Below are positions 52,301-61,221 of a stretch of 64,000 nt of DNA, one piece after another. The notes under the pieces are model-generated. The model was not told the origin of the DNA and did not search any database. It worked only from the letters and a program-made list of their open reading frames with translations. Made by a program: the position numbers and the translations under genes. The stretch comes from CAYFPX01 sp964501915. Lineage in GTDB: Bacteria; Myxococcota_A; UBA796; CAJQPC01. Every line of letters starts with the position of its first letter. The stretch's first letter is position 1. Where the stretch lies: assembly GCA_964501915.1 (NCBI GenBank), contig CAZCVP010000009.1, forward strand, positions 1-64,000, in the 5' to 3' direction.

Positions 52301-52475
52301 GGCGACGGTACTCCTCGGAGAGCTCCTGCGTGGACAGGTCCTCCGCCTTGAGCACGCGGCGCTCTTCGCGCTGCTTGCGGGTGTCTTCTTCTGCTTCGTC
52401 CTGTCCGAAGGCAGGAGAGGCCAGGCCGCCCGTGAGCAGCAGGGCCAGGGGAAGGGCGATGCGTCGCAGCGTCAT
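49326..52475 (-). CDS. gltD: Very large periplasmic TPR protein, NfsD/GltD (AgmU)-like
   Basis: 1049 aa. Signal peptide MTLRRIALPLALLLTGGLASPAFG, then a Glu/Arg-rich segment and TPR-like helices through the rest (VQEFTRLVRTYPDSGYVPDAYVQIGEYYFD; YAQYMKVVEIDPNG; AAKVYYALFTQKD). Size, repeats, signal and position before the GltE-like gene match GltD/AgmU and NfsD. It is likely a scaffold spanning the periplasm. It begins 67 bp after the GltC-like gene. Confidence 0.8.
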   Translation of the reverse strand: MTLRRIALPLALLLTGGLASPAFGQDEAEEDTRKQREERRVLKAEDLSTQELSEEYRRLARQKRHEEMDFAKELLASGRLHGETKAEMMLRLADLYFEEGRDLYLTEMQKFEKEFDACFNDDRCDEVQLEPDNVESRKWQDRSIKLYKQILANYPTFVRADEATYYLGAALQDIGKRKEAVQEFTRLVRTYPDSGYVPDAYVQIGEYYFDNNNAYKALRAYQKAAAYRDSEKYPFALYKLAWCYYNVGEYGKSIDTMKTVVAYSMAAADADEGARKSRITLQDEALKDLVRFFADAGEMDEAYAYFNKLGKKDLIRSMLKRLATTYFEQGKFEQCIQTYRRLIAEDPQSPDAPDYQNEIIKAYTKMGKAQEVVAEVDRMLKTYGRSSAWARANAAEPDAIQAAQNMLEKNLRRIASGYHEKARKLKSGRQAKELYVLAHKAYTVYLTEFPDSKYAYDMRYEFGELLYKIKLYEDAYAQYMKVVEIDPNGKHSKFCSESAIFAADELVKKDGGIGRAPGKSTEPVELTENEQKLLAALDQFSKLFPDDAKTQKIIYRSAYLLYNKNQFKEASDRFRVVIGMNPRAQQAEQAANLILDSFALVEDWENLKDVSKVFYDQDGLGSSAFKKEVYNVYERSSFKLIEVGFAADSDKIKAANGYRAFYDEFPESEVADVALNNAAVYYHQEDKRELTMETRHILIENFPKSKFYNDQVAALAFDYESIANFAEAAGWYEKLFSLDDEHDNAADAIYSAALFRKSMGEWQAAIKNYQQYMAAFPDKDNVQSVAIEIARIYEDHEQWAQAAKVYYALFTQKDTKKLTPDELLFARLHYGQCLEKQGQETKALKHYAQTLDWYTEAAEGGAEFVIGVEFVGEMMYKLAEDQYQEYIALTISGPGKKVSRKQEDKILTDQLVAKAKALQGVEATYAAIVATGAGEWGLAAIVKLGQAYEDMADSLTNSHIPSYLDEGQEEFYRMGLEDKIYPQTQKAIEAYGAALAKSYDIHLYNQNMEFAAQHLTELQPSEFPPLEERLLEPGYTSAAKFTADFETEL

Positions 52476-52541
52476 CGGCGATGTCCTCGTTCGTTGCCCC
52501 TCTCTACCCGACTTGGGGGGCTTTCGTTCCGCAGAGGCTCC

Positions 52542-54425
52542 CTAGCGGCAGGAGCCCTGCTCGGTGTAGTGGTAGTAGCCCAGCTCGTCTTCCCAGAACT
52601 CCCCGTTGAACGGCCAGTAGATCAGGTCCACGGAGGTCGCGAAGTCGAGGCTGGTGTTGGAGGTGGTGTCGATCAGGTCGGGGTTCGACATCTTGTAGGC
52701 GTAGTCGGCCCGCTGGGCGGACACGACCTCGAACCGGATGATCTCGGACTGGGTGAGCAGGTCCCCGACGTAGTTGGCCATCCGGGCCATCTCGGAGAGC
52801 TGCACGAGGCCCGCCCGGCGCTTGTAGCGGGTCAGGTCGGCCTGGATGACCTGCTTGAGGTGGGCACCGACGGAGTCACGCCACAAGGACTTCTGACCCT
52901 CGATGGCCGTCAGCTCGTCGTCCATCAGCTCGAGGTGCCGCACGAGCCCGGCCAGGTCCGCGTTGCGGAGGAACTGGGTGAACATCGAGGTGGGCAGCAC
53001 CGACTCCGACGGGTAGTCGACGAAGTAGGTGTCGAAGGCCTGGTCGGCGAGCTTCTTGCCTTCCTTGGTGCGGTACTTGCCGGTGAAGGACTTCAGCTCG
53101 TCGTAGATCGGGCGGTACTCGTCCTCGAAGGAGAGCAGCTCCCGCTCGACCTGGTCGTACTCGCACAGGTTGAAGAAGGTCAGGGCCCGCAGCACGCGGG
53201 TCTCCGGCAGGAACTCGTCCCCGATGTAGAAGGGTGAGTTCACCGTCAGGATCATGCCCAGGGCTTCGTTGAGCTGGTTGGTCATGAAGAGGCCCCAGGA
53301 CTGCTCGAAGAGCGACTGTGGCCAGTAGGAGGAGTCCCGCGGGACCAGCTTGTAGTACTTGGTGGCCTCGTCGAAGCGCTGGATGCCGTAGTAGATGCGG
53401 GCGATGTTCATCAGGCTGAGGTCGGTGAGGTCCTCGACCTCCTGCAGCTCGCGATCGCTGTAGATGTCGACGGTCTCGGCGTCGCGCATGACGTCTCGGA
53501 AGGACTTCACGGCGCTCTTCAGCCGGCCCTGCTTGTTGTAGATGACGCCCTCGAAGTACTTGGACTTGAGGTAGACGTCGCTCTTGGTCGAGATCTGGCT
53601 GAAGTACTGCCGGGCCTCGGACAGCGAGTCCTGGCTGTAGAGCCGCACGCCCATCAGGTAGTAGAGGTAGTTCCGGGACTTCCGCGGATACTCCTCGGGC
53701 GGGATCTTGGAGATGATGCGCACGAGGTCGGAGTTGTCGCCCGTGTAGCGGGAGATGGTGACGAGCCTGGGCAGCGCGTGCTTGAAGTAGGGGTTCGCCG
53801 GGCCCTTGCGGATGACCTGCAGGAAGTAGTGCTGCGCCGAGTGGTACAGCTTCATCTCGTAGAGTGCCCGCCCCAGGTAGTAGTGGATGCGGGTGGTCTG
53901 GCCCTGGCAGCCACCGTCTTCGAGCAGGTCGAAGAGCACCTTGGAGGCGCCGACGGGCTTGCGGGCCTTCAGCATGTCGACGGCGTTGTCGACCTGCTGC
54001 TCGCAGTCGCTCTTGGACAGCGGGCGACGCTCACCCTCCTCGGGCAGGTCCTGGTAGCTGTCGCGGGAGCTGCGGCGGGAGTCGGCGCCGAGCTCCTCGG
54101 TGCGCTCGAAGTCGTCCTCGTCCTCGCGCGGCGGCCGCTTCTTCTCGGTCTCGGCCGCCCGCACGGGCTCGCTGTCTTCGGCCTTGGCGCCCATCTTCTT
54201 GGCGGTCTGCACGACCTCCTGGGGGGCGCCCTGGTTGATCAGGCAGCGGATCTCGTCGGCGGAGAACGTCTCGCCCGAGTCCTCCATCGTCTGGACGACG
54301 ATGTGGGTCGGCACGTTGACGTTGACCATGTTCATGATCTCGTCGCAGCTCAGGGCGTGGGCCTCGCCGGCGAAGAGGAGGCTGCCGATGAGGACGACGG
54401 GGAAGAGGATGAACGCGCGCTTCAT
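52542..54425 (-). CDS. gltC: Periplasmic TPR protein, NfsC/GltC-like
   Basis: 627 aa from ATG 54425. Signal peptide MKRAFILFPVVLIGSLLFAGEAHA, a conserved cysteine-bearing N-terminal domain (CDEIMNMVNVNVPTHIVVQTM, EIRCLINQGAPQEVV), a charged linker, then helical repeats (KPVGASKVLFDLLEDGG; LYHSAQHYFLQVIRKGP; SSYWPQSLFEQSWGLFM). It ends with FNGEFWEDELGYYHYTEQ. The domain order and end resemble GltC of the gliding complex. It follows the barrel gene with a gap of about 8 bp. Confidence 0.8.
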   Translation of the reverse strand: MKRAFILFPVVLIGSLLFAGEAHALSCDEIMNMVNVNVPTHIVVQTMEDSGETFSADEIRCLINQGAPQEVVQTAKKMGAKAEDSEPVRAAETEKKRPPREDEDDFERTEELGADSRRSSRDSYQDLPEEGERRPLSKSDCEQQVDNAVDMLKARKPVGASKVLFDLLEDGGCQGQTTRIHYYLGRALYEMKLYHSAQHYFLQVIRKGPANPYFKHALPRLVTISRYTGDNSDLVRIISKIPPEEYPRKSRNYLYYLMGVRLYSQDSLSEARQYFSQISTKSDVYLKSKYFEGVIYNKQGRLKSAVKSFRDVMRDAETVDIYSDRELQEVEDLTDLSLMNIARIYYGIQRFDEATKYYKLVPRDSSYWPQSLFEQSWGLFMTNQLNEALGMILTVNSPFYIGDEFLPETRVLRALTFFNLCEYDQVERELLSFEDEYRPIYDELKSFTGKYRTKEGKKLADQAFDTYFVDYPSESVLPTSMFTQFLRNADLAGLVRHLELMDDELTAIEGQKSLWRDSVGAHLKQVIQADLTRYKRRAGLVQLSEMARMANYVGDLLTQSEIIRFEVVSAQRADYAYKMSNPDLIDTTSNTSLDFATSVDLIYWPFNGEFWEDELGYYHYTEQGSCR

Positions 54426-54433
54426 GGGCCTTC

Positions 54434-55339
54434 TCACCGCATGCCGGGGAAGAAGTAGGAGGCGGCCAGCGAGACGATGAAGTTGTTCTTCATCTCGAGG
54501 GTCGTGGAGTTGATGGTCTCGATGTAGACCAGCGACCGACCCTCGGCCCGGATGGCCCAGTTCTCGTTCAGGGTGACCCGGGCGCCGCCACCGATGTTGG
54601 TGGTGGTGTGGGGCTGGACCTGGGTGGCCTTGGCGGTGTCGGAGTCGTCGCCCAGGGCCTCGAGGTCGTCGATGGTCCGGGTGACGCCCATGCCGAAGGT
54701 GCCGAAGACGTCGAAGTTGATGATCTTGCGACCGTTGATGGCGACCTTGCCGTAGATCGGCGAGAACTGGAACGCCACGTGGCCGAAGCCGGTGAGCTTC
54801 GAGATGTCCGGGGAGACCTTGTTCTTCTCGACGAGCTGGTCGGTCAGGGGCTTCCAGTCCGCGCTCTCGAGGTTCGGCGAGTAGCCTCCCATCAGCTCGA
54901 TCGCGAAGATCTCGGTGAAGTGGTAGGCGAGGCAGATGCCTCCGAGGCGCCGGTTGATGAACGGGTCGTTGGTGACGAAGCCGATGTAGGGGCTGACCTC
55001 GAAGCGACCCAGCTTCAGGAAGGTCTTGTCCTGGATGGTCTTGATGACCCGGCGGCGAGAGGCCTGGTCCTCTTCGAAGATGACCTCGGACTGGACGCCC
55101 ACGCGGTCATCGAGGTCGCCCTCGCGGACGGCCTCCTGCTCGGAGGCGACGGACTCCTCCTCGTGCTCGCCGAGGATCTCGCGGAGGACGTCGTCTTCGT
55201 CCTCGCTGTCGGAGTCCTCGTCGTCGCTGGAGTCGTCGTCCTGGACGAGACCGTCCTGGTCCTCGAGGTCGTCGTCGGCCCAGGCCGGTGAGGAGACGAG
55301 CAGGCCCGAGAGCACGGCTGCAAACACGTGGCGATGCAT
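54434..55339 (-). CDS. gltA: Outer-membrane beta-barrel protein, Nfs/Glt cluster (GltA/GltB-type), second copy
   Basis: 301 aa from ATG 55339. An ATG at 55354 overlaps the previous stop as ATGA and is possible. Signal MHRHVFAAVLSGLLVSSPAWA, a long Asp/Glu-rich segment (residues 22-75), then a barrel with FLKLGRFEVSPYIGFVTNDPFINRR and FIVSLAASYFFPGMR. It is clearly paralogous to the next protein upstream (FLKSGRFEVSPIFGYVPNNPMVKR), as GltA and GltB are. The A/B assignment between the two is by order only. Confidence 0.78.
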   Translation of the reverse strand: MHRHVFAAVLSGLLVSSPAWADDDLEDQDGLVQDDDSSDDEDSDSEDEDDVLREILGEHEEESVASEQEAVREGDLDDRVGVQSEVIFEEDQASRRRVIKTIQDKTFLKLGRFEVSPYIGFVTNDPFINRRLGGICLAYHFTEIFAIELMGGYSPNLESADWKPLTDQLVEKNKVSPDISKLTGFGHVAFQFSPIYGKVAINGRKIINFDVFGTFGMGVTRTIDDLEALGDDSDTAKATQVQPHTTTNIGGGARVTLNENWAIRAEGRSLVYIETINSTTLEMKNNFIVSLAASYFFPGMR

Positions 55340-55353
55340 GATCCTGAGGCCCA

Positions 55354-56175
55354 TCAGAAGTTCGTGATCCGGGCTTCCATCTTCGGGAAGAAGATGGAGA
55401 TGCCGAAGGTGGCGAGGAAGTTGTTGTAGATGCGGCGACCCGTCTCGGGGTTGTTGGGGTCGTACTGGGGCACCTGGTCGATGTAGAACATCGACCGCGC
55501 GTCGAGCTTCACCGCGAGGGTCTGGGTGAGGAAGATGTTGGTGCCCAGGCCGACGCTCAGCGGCACGGCCGGCCGGTTCTCCGCCGAGCCGGGCTCGGTC
55601 AGCGACACGGGGGCGTCGCCCTCATCGACGACCGCCGAGGCGTCGTACTTGGCGTAGTGCTTTCGCACGACGATGAAGCCGAGTCCCAGGGTGCCGTAGA
55701 GGTCGAAGTTGAGGACCAGCTCACCGACGAGGTTGATCTTCCCGTAGACCGGCGCCCACATGACGTTGAAGATCGCCCCCAGCATCATCTTGTCGACGGG
55801 CTGCTGGAACTCGACGTCGGAGGCCCCGCCGTGGGCGATGACCACCAGGGTGTTGGTCAGCCCCTTCAGGTCGGTCTCACCGAGGTCCGGCGAGTAGAAG
55901 ACCTGAGCCGTGGCTGCGAGCTGCTCCGAGAAGTGGTACCCGGCGACGAGTCCCCCGGTGTAGCGCTTGACCATCGGGTTGTTCGGCACGTAGCCGAAGA
56001 TGGGCGAGACCTCGAAGCGACCGGACTTCAGGAAGTACCGGTTCTGGATCGCGTTCTTCTTGGTGACCTCCCCCCGATGGACCGCGAGGGCCTCCTCGGA
56101 CGGGGTGGCCGCCTGGGCTTCGCTCAGTGGGAGGAGAGGCAGCAGCAGGAGCCCTGCCGCGATGGTCTTGAGCAT
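55354..56175 (-). CDS. gltB: Outer-membrane beta-barrel protein, Nfs/Glt cluster (GltA/GltB-type), first copy
   Basis: 273 aa from ATG 56175 (alternative ATG 56202). Signal MLKTIAAGLLLLPLLPLSEAQA, then FLKSGRFEVSPIFGYVPNNP, GGLVAGYHFSEQLAATAQVFYSPD and a final FLATFGISIFFPKMEARITNF strand ending as porin-like barrels do. The paired barrels followed by a TPR protein are the arrangement of nfsA-nfsB-nfsC and of gltB-gltA-gltC. It is the first gene of the cluster, 169 bp after the lipoprotein gene. Confidence 0.78.
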   Translation of the reverse strand: MLKTIAAGLLLLPLLPLSEAQAATPSEEALAVHRGEVTKKNAIQNRYFLKSGRFEVSPIFGYVPNNPMVKRYTGGLVAGYHFSEQLAATAQVFYSPDLGETDLKGLTNTLVVIAHGGASDVEFQQPVDKMMLGAIFNVMWAPVYGKINLVGELVLNFDLYGTLGLGFIVVRKHYAKYDASAVVDEGDAPVSLTEPGSAENRPAVPLSVGLGTNIFLTQTLAVKLDARSMFYIDQVPQYDPNNPETGRRIYNNFLATFGISIFFPKMEARITNF

Positions 56176-56344
56176 GCTTCTTGCACTCTGAAGTAGCAGC
56201 ATCGCCAGCTTTCCGGGTGTGCGCGGACCCACCGAAATGGCCCGGAATTCCGGATCCTGGGTCAAGGGTTGGGGAACATAGCACGTCAGCCCCACCGGAC
56301 CAGACCGCGGGTCTGTCAGGCGGATGTCAGCTCTGAGGTGGACG

Positions 56345-57316
56345 TCAGGGTGCGTCGACCACCAGCGGCTGGGTCCACCACGCCATGCCCCCGCGTCGGT
56401 CTCGAACCACCACCCAGACCGTGACCTCTTCGTCCTCGCTCGCCTCGGGGGCCACCCACTGGACGGCGCTGTTGGGGTAGAGGGCGAAGTTGGCCACGAA
56501 GTCCCCCCCCGTCGCGTAGAACGTGAAGTAGGGCTCTTCGACGCGGTCTTCTTCGACACCATCAGAGGTCGTGTACCGGTACACCTCGAGGGTCGTTTCA
56601 TCGAGCATCGGCTCGAGGTCGTAGGGCTGGCCCGGACTCACGTGCATCACCTGGCCGACCTCGACGGGGAAGCCGTCCACGGCGAGGTGCTCGATGGCAG
56701 GGCTGTGGTTCGGGGTCAGGGCCTCGCTCACGGGCATGCGCTTGTAGGCGATCTCGGTGGACTCGGGCTCGTCCTCCTCGGTGACCTCGACGAGGTTGCC
56801 CTCTTCGTCCTCGAACATCGGGAAGGTGGACAGGGTGATGAAGTAGTTGAGGCCCTCCTGCCGCTCGCCCTCGGTCAGGTCGTCGAGCACGTCCTCGGGC
56901 ACGGTGAGGGCCGGCGGGAAGTAGGGCTCGAAACCCCAGAAGCCCGCCTCCTGGGCGGCGGCCATGAGCTCCAGCAGCTCGGCGGGGGTCAGCTCCTCCG
57001 GATCGACCTCGAACAGCGCCTCGATGGCCTCCATGTCGATCTCGCAGCCGAAATTGTCGGCCTCCTCGGGCAGGCACCCCATCCAGGTGACGCCGAACTC
57101 GGAGTAGTCGGGGTGCACCACCAGCGAGCGGAAGGAGACGATGTCGCCCGGCCGCGGCTCCGTCAGGCCCACGTCCTCGAAGTCGGGATCGCTCGGTCGC
57201 GCGGTCACCTCGGCCTCGACGGCCAGGATGCGGGTCCGATCGATCAGCCAGCTCGGTGTCAGGGCCTGGAGGTCGACGGTGTAGCACCCCGAGAGCGTCA
57301 GCATCGAGAGGATCAC
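56345..57316 (-). CDS. Lipoprotein coupled to a TonB-dependent receptor
   Basis: 323 aa, GTG start overlapping the receptor stop (GTGA). Short signal MILSMLTLSGC with the lipid cysteine at residue 11. The body has an acidic middle (EDEEGNLVEVTEEDEPEST) and beta-rich ends (EEVTVWVVVRDRRGG). I do not recognise the family. Coupling to the receptor suggests a surface or periplasmic accessory for substrate capture. It also lies just before the Nfs/Glt barrels, so a GltK-like role is an alternative. Confidence 0.72.
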   Translation of the reverse strand: MILSMLTLSGCYTVDLQALTPSWLIDRTRILAVEAEVTARPSDPDFEDVGLTEPRPGDIVSFRSLVVHPDYSEFGVTWMGCLPEEADNFGCEIDMEAIEALFEVDPEELTPAELLELMAAAQEAGFWGFEPYFPPALTVPEDVLDDLTEGERQEGLNYFITLSTFPMFEDEEGNLVEVTEEDEPESTEIAYKRMPVSEALTPNHSPAIEHLAVDGFPVEVGQVMHVSPGQPYDLEPMLDETTLEVYRYTTSDGVEEDRVEEPYFTFYATGGDFVANFALYPNSAVQWVAPEASEDEEVTVWVVVRDRRGGMAWWTQPLVVDAP

Positions 57317-60012
57317 AGCAACACCTCCAGCTCGAAGCCCGGCGAGGGGATGAAGGGCAGGCCGCGGATGTAGCGGGACTCGGTGTAGTCGAAGTTGTTC
57401 TGCTCGAACTCCGGGTTCTCGCCCCGGTAGACGTTCAGGAAGTCGACGTAGGTGTTCAGCCTCGCCCGCTTGAACTGCCAGTCCCGCTCGATGCGCAGGT
57501 CCAGACCGACGAAGGGCGGCAACCGGTGGGTGTTGTACTCATCGGTGCGGTAGCCGTAGTAGAAGTCCTGGTCCAGGTCGTAGACGCCGCCCTCGTAGGG
57601 GTTGGTCGGGTTGCCGCTGACGTAGCGGAAGCGACCGGAGACCATCACCTCGAAGGGCAGGGTGTAGCCGGCGATCGCGACCAGGATGTGGGTCTGGTCG
57701 TAGTCGTAGAGGTACCAGCCGGTGTCGTCGGTCTCGGGGAAGAGGTCGTCCCGCTCGTCGTCGTCCGGGTAGTTGTTCCGGACCGAGCGGCTCAGGGTGT
57801 AGCTGATCCAGCCGAAGAAGCGCCCGATCGGGTCGCGCTGGGCGATGACCTCCAGTCCATAGGCCCGCCCGATGCCCTCGTTGACGAAGTACTGGTCCTT
57901 GTAGAAGTCTTCGAAGTCCGGGTTGTAGACGATCTGGCGGTCGAGGAGCTTGTAGAAGGTCTCGAAGTCGAAGCGGAAGCCCTGGGGCAGCTCCTGCTCC
58001 CAGCCCAGAGAGGTCGCCCAGGCCCGCTCGTAGCCCAGCTCCACGGGCAGCTCCGGGTGGTAGGACTCCATCGGCTGGGGCGGCTGCTGGTAGGTCCCGG
58101 TGCCCCCCTTGACGAAGCCGTGCTCGAGGATCTGGGCCCGGAAGGCCAGGCGGGCATCGACGCTGGTGATCGCGTAGAGGTCCTTGAGCCAGGTGGCGTT
58201 GAGCCGCAGGCCCGGGGTGAGGATCAGCCGCTCCCGGTTCTCCTCGAACGGCCTGATCACGGTCTTGAGGTAGAAGTCGGGGCCCCAGGCCTGGTCGTCA
58301 CCGGCGACGACCGTGCGCTCGCGCTCGCCCAGCGGGTCGTAGTCCGAGAGCATGTCCGGGTTGAAGGGCATCTCGAACTTGAAGTCGTAGTAGCCGCCGA
58401 TGAGGTCGAAGCCCGGGATGACCTCCAGGGCCTCGAAGGGAGTCCACCTCAGCTCCCCGCGGGCGGTGAGCAGGACCTGCCAGGAGTCGTACTTGAGCTC
58501 CTCGCCCAGCCCGAAGTGGGTGAAGTCAGCACCGAAGGACGGCGTCAGGACCCCTGTGAGCTTGTCGCTGAAGCGGTGGTCCACCTGGAAGAGGATGCGG
58601 TGGGTCGAGTAGCGCACGGCGACGTCGCCTTGGGCGTCCTGGTCGGTGCCCTGGGCCATGTCCTCGGGGGTCGTGACCAGGAGCTGGTCCTCGAAGCCGA
58701 AGAGGAGGGCGGTGAAGCGCGTGTTCTCCATGCCCGTGTAGGCGTACTTGGCCTGGTAGTCGAGCCACCGCGGCTTGACGACGATGCCCAGCTCGTCGGG
58801 GATGAAGAAGGGCACGAAGAGGTCGATGTAGGAGCGGCGGGCGGCGACGGCGTAGTGGTGCTGCTTGTCCTTGCCGAAGCGCCCCTCGACCATGCCCCCA
58901 GAGTCCATGATGTCGGTGGACCAGGTCAAGCGGGTCTGCTCGGAGGTCTCGCTCTTGGTGGTGACGTCGACCACGCCGCCGAGGGAGCGCCCGTACTGGA
59001 CGCCGTAGCCGCCCGGCAGGTAGTCGACGGTCTCGACGAGGTCGGAGTTGAAGATCGAGGCGTAGCCGCCGAGGTGGTAGATGATCGGGATCCGGATGCC
59101 GTCGACGTAGACAGCGGAGTCCTCGGGGTTCGAGCCCCGGATGATCAGCAGGCCGGTGCCGAAGGGCGAGCGGGCGGCGCCGGGCAGGTTCTGGATCACC
59201 CGGACCGGGTCGCCGAACGTGCCGGGGACGCGTCGGATCTCGCTGATGGTCAGGGTGCGGCGGGTGATGTCCTCGCCGGGACGCCGGTAGGTGCCGACGG
59301 CCTCTTCTTCGTAGCCGGTGGGCTTGATCCAGAGGCGCACCTCGGTGACTTCGCCCTCGGTGACCTCCAGCGACTTCTCCAGCACCTGGTGGTCGGCGCT
59401 GACCACCCGCAGTGTCAGCGGGCCGACGGGCACGCCACGGAATTCGAAGTGGCCGGCTGCGTCGGTCTCGGCGGTCACCTCGCTGTCGGCCAGGGTGACC
59501 ACCTGGCCGGCGACCACGGCCCGCGAGCCCATCTCGATGAGGAAGCCCTCGAGGTTGACGGGGAGTGGGGCCTCCTCGAGGGTCTCGGCGACCTCCTCGT
59601 CGGGCACCGCGCCCTCGACCTGGGCCGCGTCGAGCACGAAGCCGTACTCGAACTCGATCATCACGGGGACCGGGCCGGTCTCGTCCTCGGCGGGGGTGAA
59701 GACGAACTGGCTGGCGGCCTCGTGCGCCGCCTCGTCGAAGCCCCAGCCCGCGGCCTCGAGGACCTCCACGGAGGTCACCGCCCCCGTCTCGTCGATCTCG
59801 ATCAGCAGCAGGACGATGCCCTCGATCTCGGCTTCGAGAGCCGCCTCCGGGAAGGGGGCCTGGACGAACTCGACCAGGGTGGGCATCACCAGGATCGGGG
59901 GCAGCTCCTCGTCGCCCTCGGCGCTGGCTTCGTCGTCGGTGGCGGGCTCCTCGGGGGCGTCCTGCGCCCAGACGGGGGCAAAGGCGAGCCAGAGGGAGAT
60001 CATCGACACCAC
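57313..60012 (-). CDS. TonB-dependent receptor with N-terminal TonB-like domain
   Basis: 899 aa, GTG start. Signal ending near VWAQ. Residues 45-125 look like a TonB C-terminal domain (FPEAALEAEIEGIVLLLIEI, GWGFDEAAHEAASQFVFTPA). Residues 155-230 are a carboxypeptidase-regulatory-like sandwich. Residues about 250-370 are the plug (FGDPVRVIQNLPG, LLIIRGSNPEDSAVYVDGI). The remainder is a barrel ending GFELEVLL. An outer-membrane receptor for an unknown substrate, energised by the TonB-ExbBD genes just upstream. Confidence 0.92.
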   Translation of the reverse strand: MVSMISLWLAFAPVWAQDAPEEPATDDEASAEGDEELPPILVMPTLVEFVQAPFPEAALEAEIEGIVLLLIEIDETGAVTSVEVLEAAGWGFDEAAHEAASQFVFTPAEDETGPVPVMIEFEYGFVLDAAQVEGAVPDEEVAETLEEAPLPVNLEGFLIEMGSRAVVAGQVVTLADSEVTAETDAAGHFEFRGVPVGPLTLRVVSADHQVLEKSLEVTEGEVTEVRLWIKPTGYEEEAVGTYRRPGEDITRRTLTISEIRRVPGTFGDPVRVIQNLPGAARSPFGTGLLIIRGSNPEDSAVYVDGIRIPIIYHLGGYASIFNSDLVETVDYLPGGYGVQYGRSLGGVVDVTTKSETSEQTRLTWSTDIMDSGGMVEGRFGKDKQHHYAVAARRSYIDLFVPFFIPDELGIVVKPRWLDYQAKYAYTGMENTRFTALLFGFEDQLLVTTPEDMAQGTDQDAQGDVAVRYSTHRILFQVDHRFSDKLTGVLTPSFGADFTHFGLGEELKYDSWQVLLTARGELRWTPFEALEVIPGFDLIGGYYDFKFEMPFNPDMLSDYDPLGERERTVVAGDDQAWGPDFYLKTVIRPFEENRERLILTPGLRLNATWLKDLYAITSVDARLAFRAQILEHGFVKGGTGTYQQPPQPMESYHPELPVELGYERAWATSLGWEQELPQGFRFDFETFYKLLDRQIVYNPDFEDFYKDQYFVNEGIGRAYGLEVIAQRDPIGRFFGWISYTLSRSVRNNYPDDDERDDLFPETDDTGWYLYDYDQTHILVAIAGYTLPFEVMVSGRFRYVSGNPTNPYEGGVYDLDQDFYYGYRTDEYNTHRLPPFVGLDLRIERDWQFKRARLNTYVDFLNVYRGENPEFEQNNFDYTESRYIRGLPFIPSPGFELEVLL

Positions 60013-60016
60013 GCGG

Positions 60017-60769
<753 letters not shown>

Positions 60770-61219
60770 CTAGTTGGCGGAGCTCTCTGGCATGGTGCGG
60801 TAGGCCTCGACCTGGGCCGGATCGATGTTGATGGCGAACTTGGCGATGCCTTCCTGCTTCACCAGGTCGATGAGCCAGACGACGCGCCCGTGATCGACGG
60901 TGGAGTCCGCCGCGATCAGCGCCGTGACCTCCTCGGACCGGGCCAGCTCCCGCTGGATGAAGGCTCGGAGGGTCGGCTCCTCGATGGCCACCCCGTTGAG
61001 GAAGAGGCCGCCCTCGGCGTCCAGGGTCAGGCCGAGCGACGAGTTCTCGGTGCTCTCTCCGGTCGCGGCTTCGGGCAGGTTCACCTTGATCGAGGGCTCC
61101 ATGATGTAGGAGGCCGTGACCATGAAGATGATCAGCACCACCAGGACGATGTCCACGAAGGGGGTGATGTTGATGTCGGTGATCGCGTCGTCCGAGCTGC
61201 CGCCGAGCTTCGAAGCCAC
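60770..61219 (-). CDS. exbD: ExbD/TolR-family proton channel subunit
   Basis: 149 aa from GTG 61219, 2 bp after exbB. One membrane segment (ITPFVDIVLVVLIIFMVTASY) carries the essential Asp in the NITPFVDIVLV motif. The periplasmic domain has LFLNGVAIEEPTLRAFIQREL and LIAADSTVDHGRVVWLIDLV. With ExbB it forms the proton-driven stator. An AglQ/AglS-like role is possible, but a tonB gene next to it favours ExbD. Confidence 0.93.
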   Translation of the reverse strand: MASKLGGSSDDAITDINITPFVDIVLVVLIIFMVTASYIMEPSIKVNLPEAATGESTENSSLGLTLDAEGGLFLNGVAIEEPTLRAFIQRELARSEEVTALIAADSTVDHGRVVWLIDLVKQEGIAKFAINIDPAQVEAYRTMPESSAN

Positions 61220-61221
61220 GC

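Noticed and set aside
49938..53237. Open frame of 1099 codons on the + strand opposite the two large TPR genes
   Set aside because: It crosses two convincing genes on the other strand and reads as Leu/Val/Gly/Glu-rich low-complexity sequence without any domain.
56345..57316. Calling this lipoprotein GltK outright
   Set aside because: It overlaps the receptor gene, and 169 bp separate it from the barrel genes. By sequence I cannot link it to GltK.
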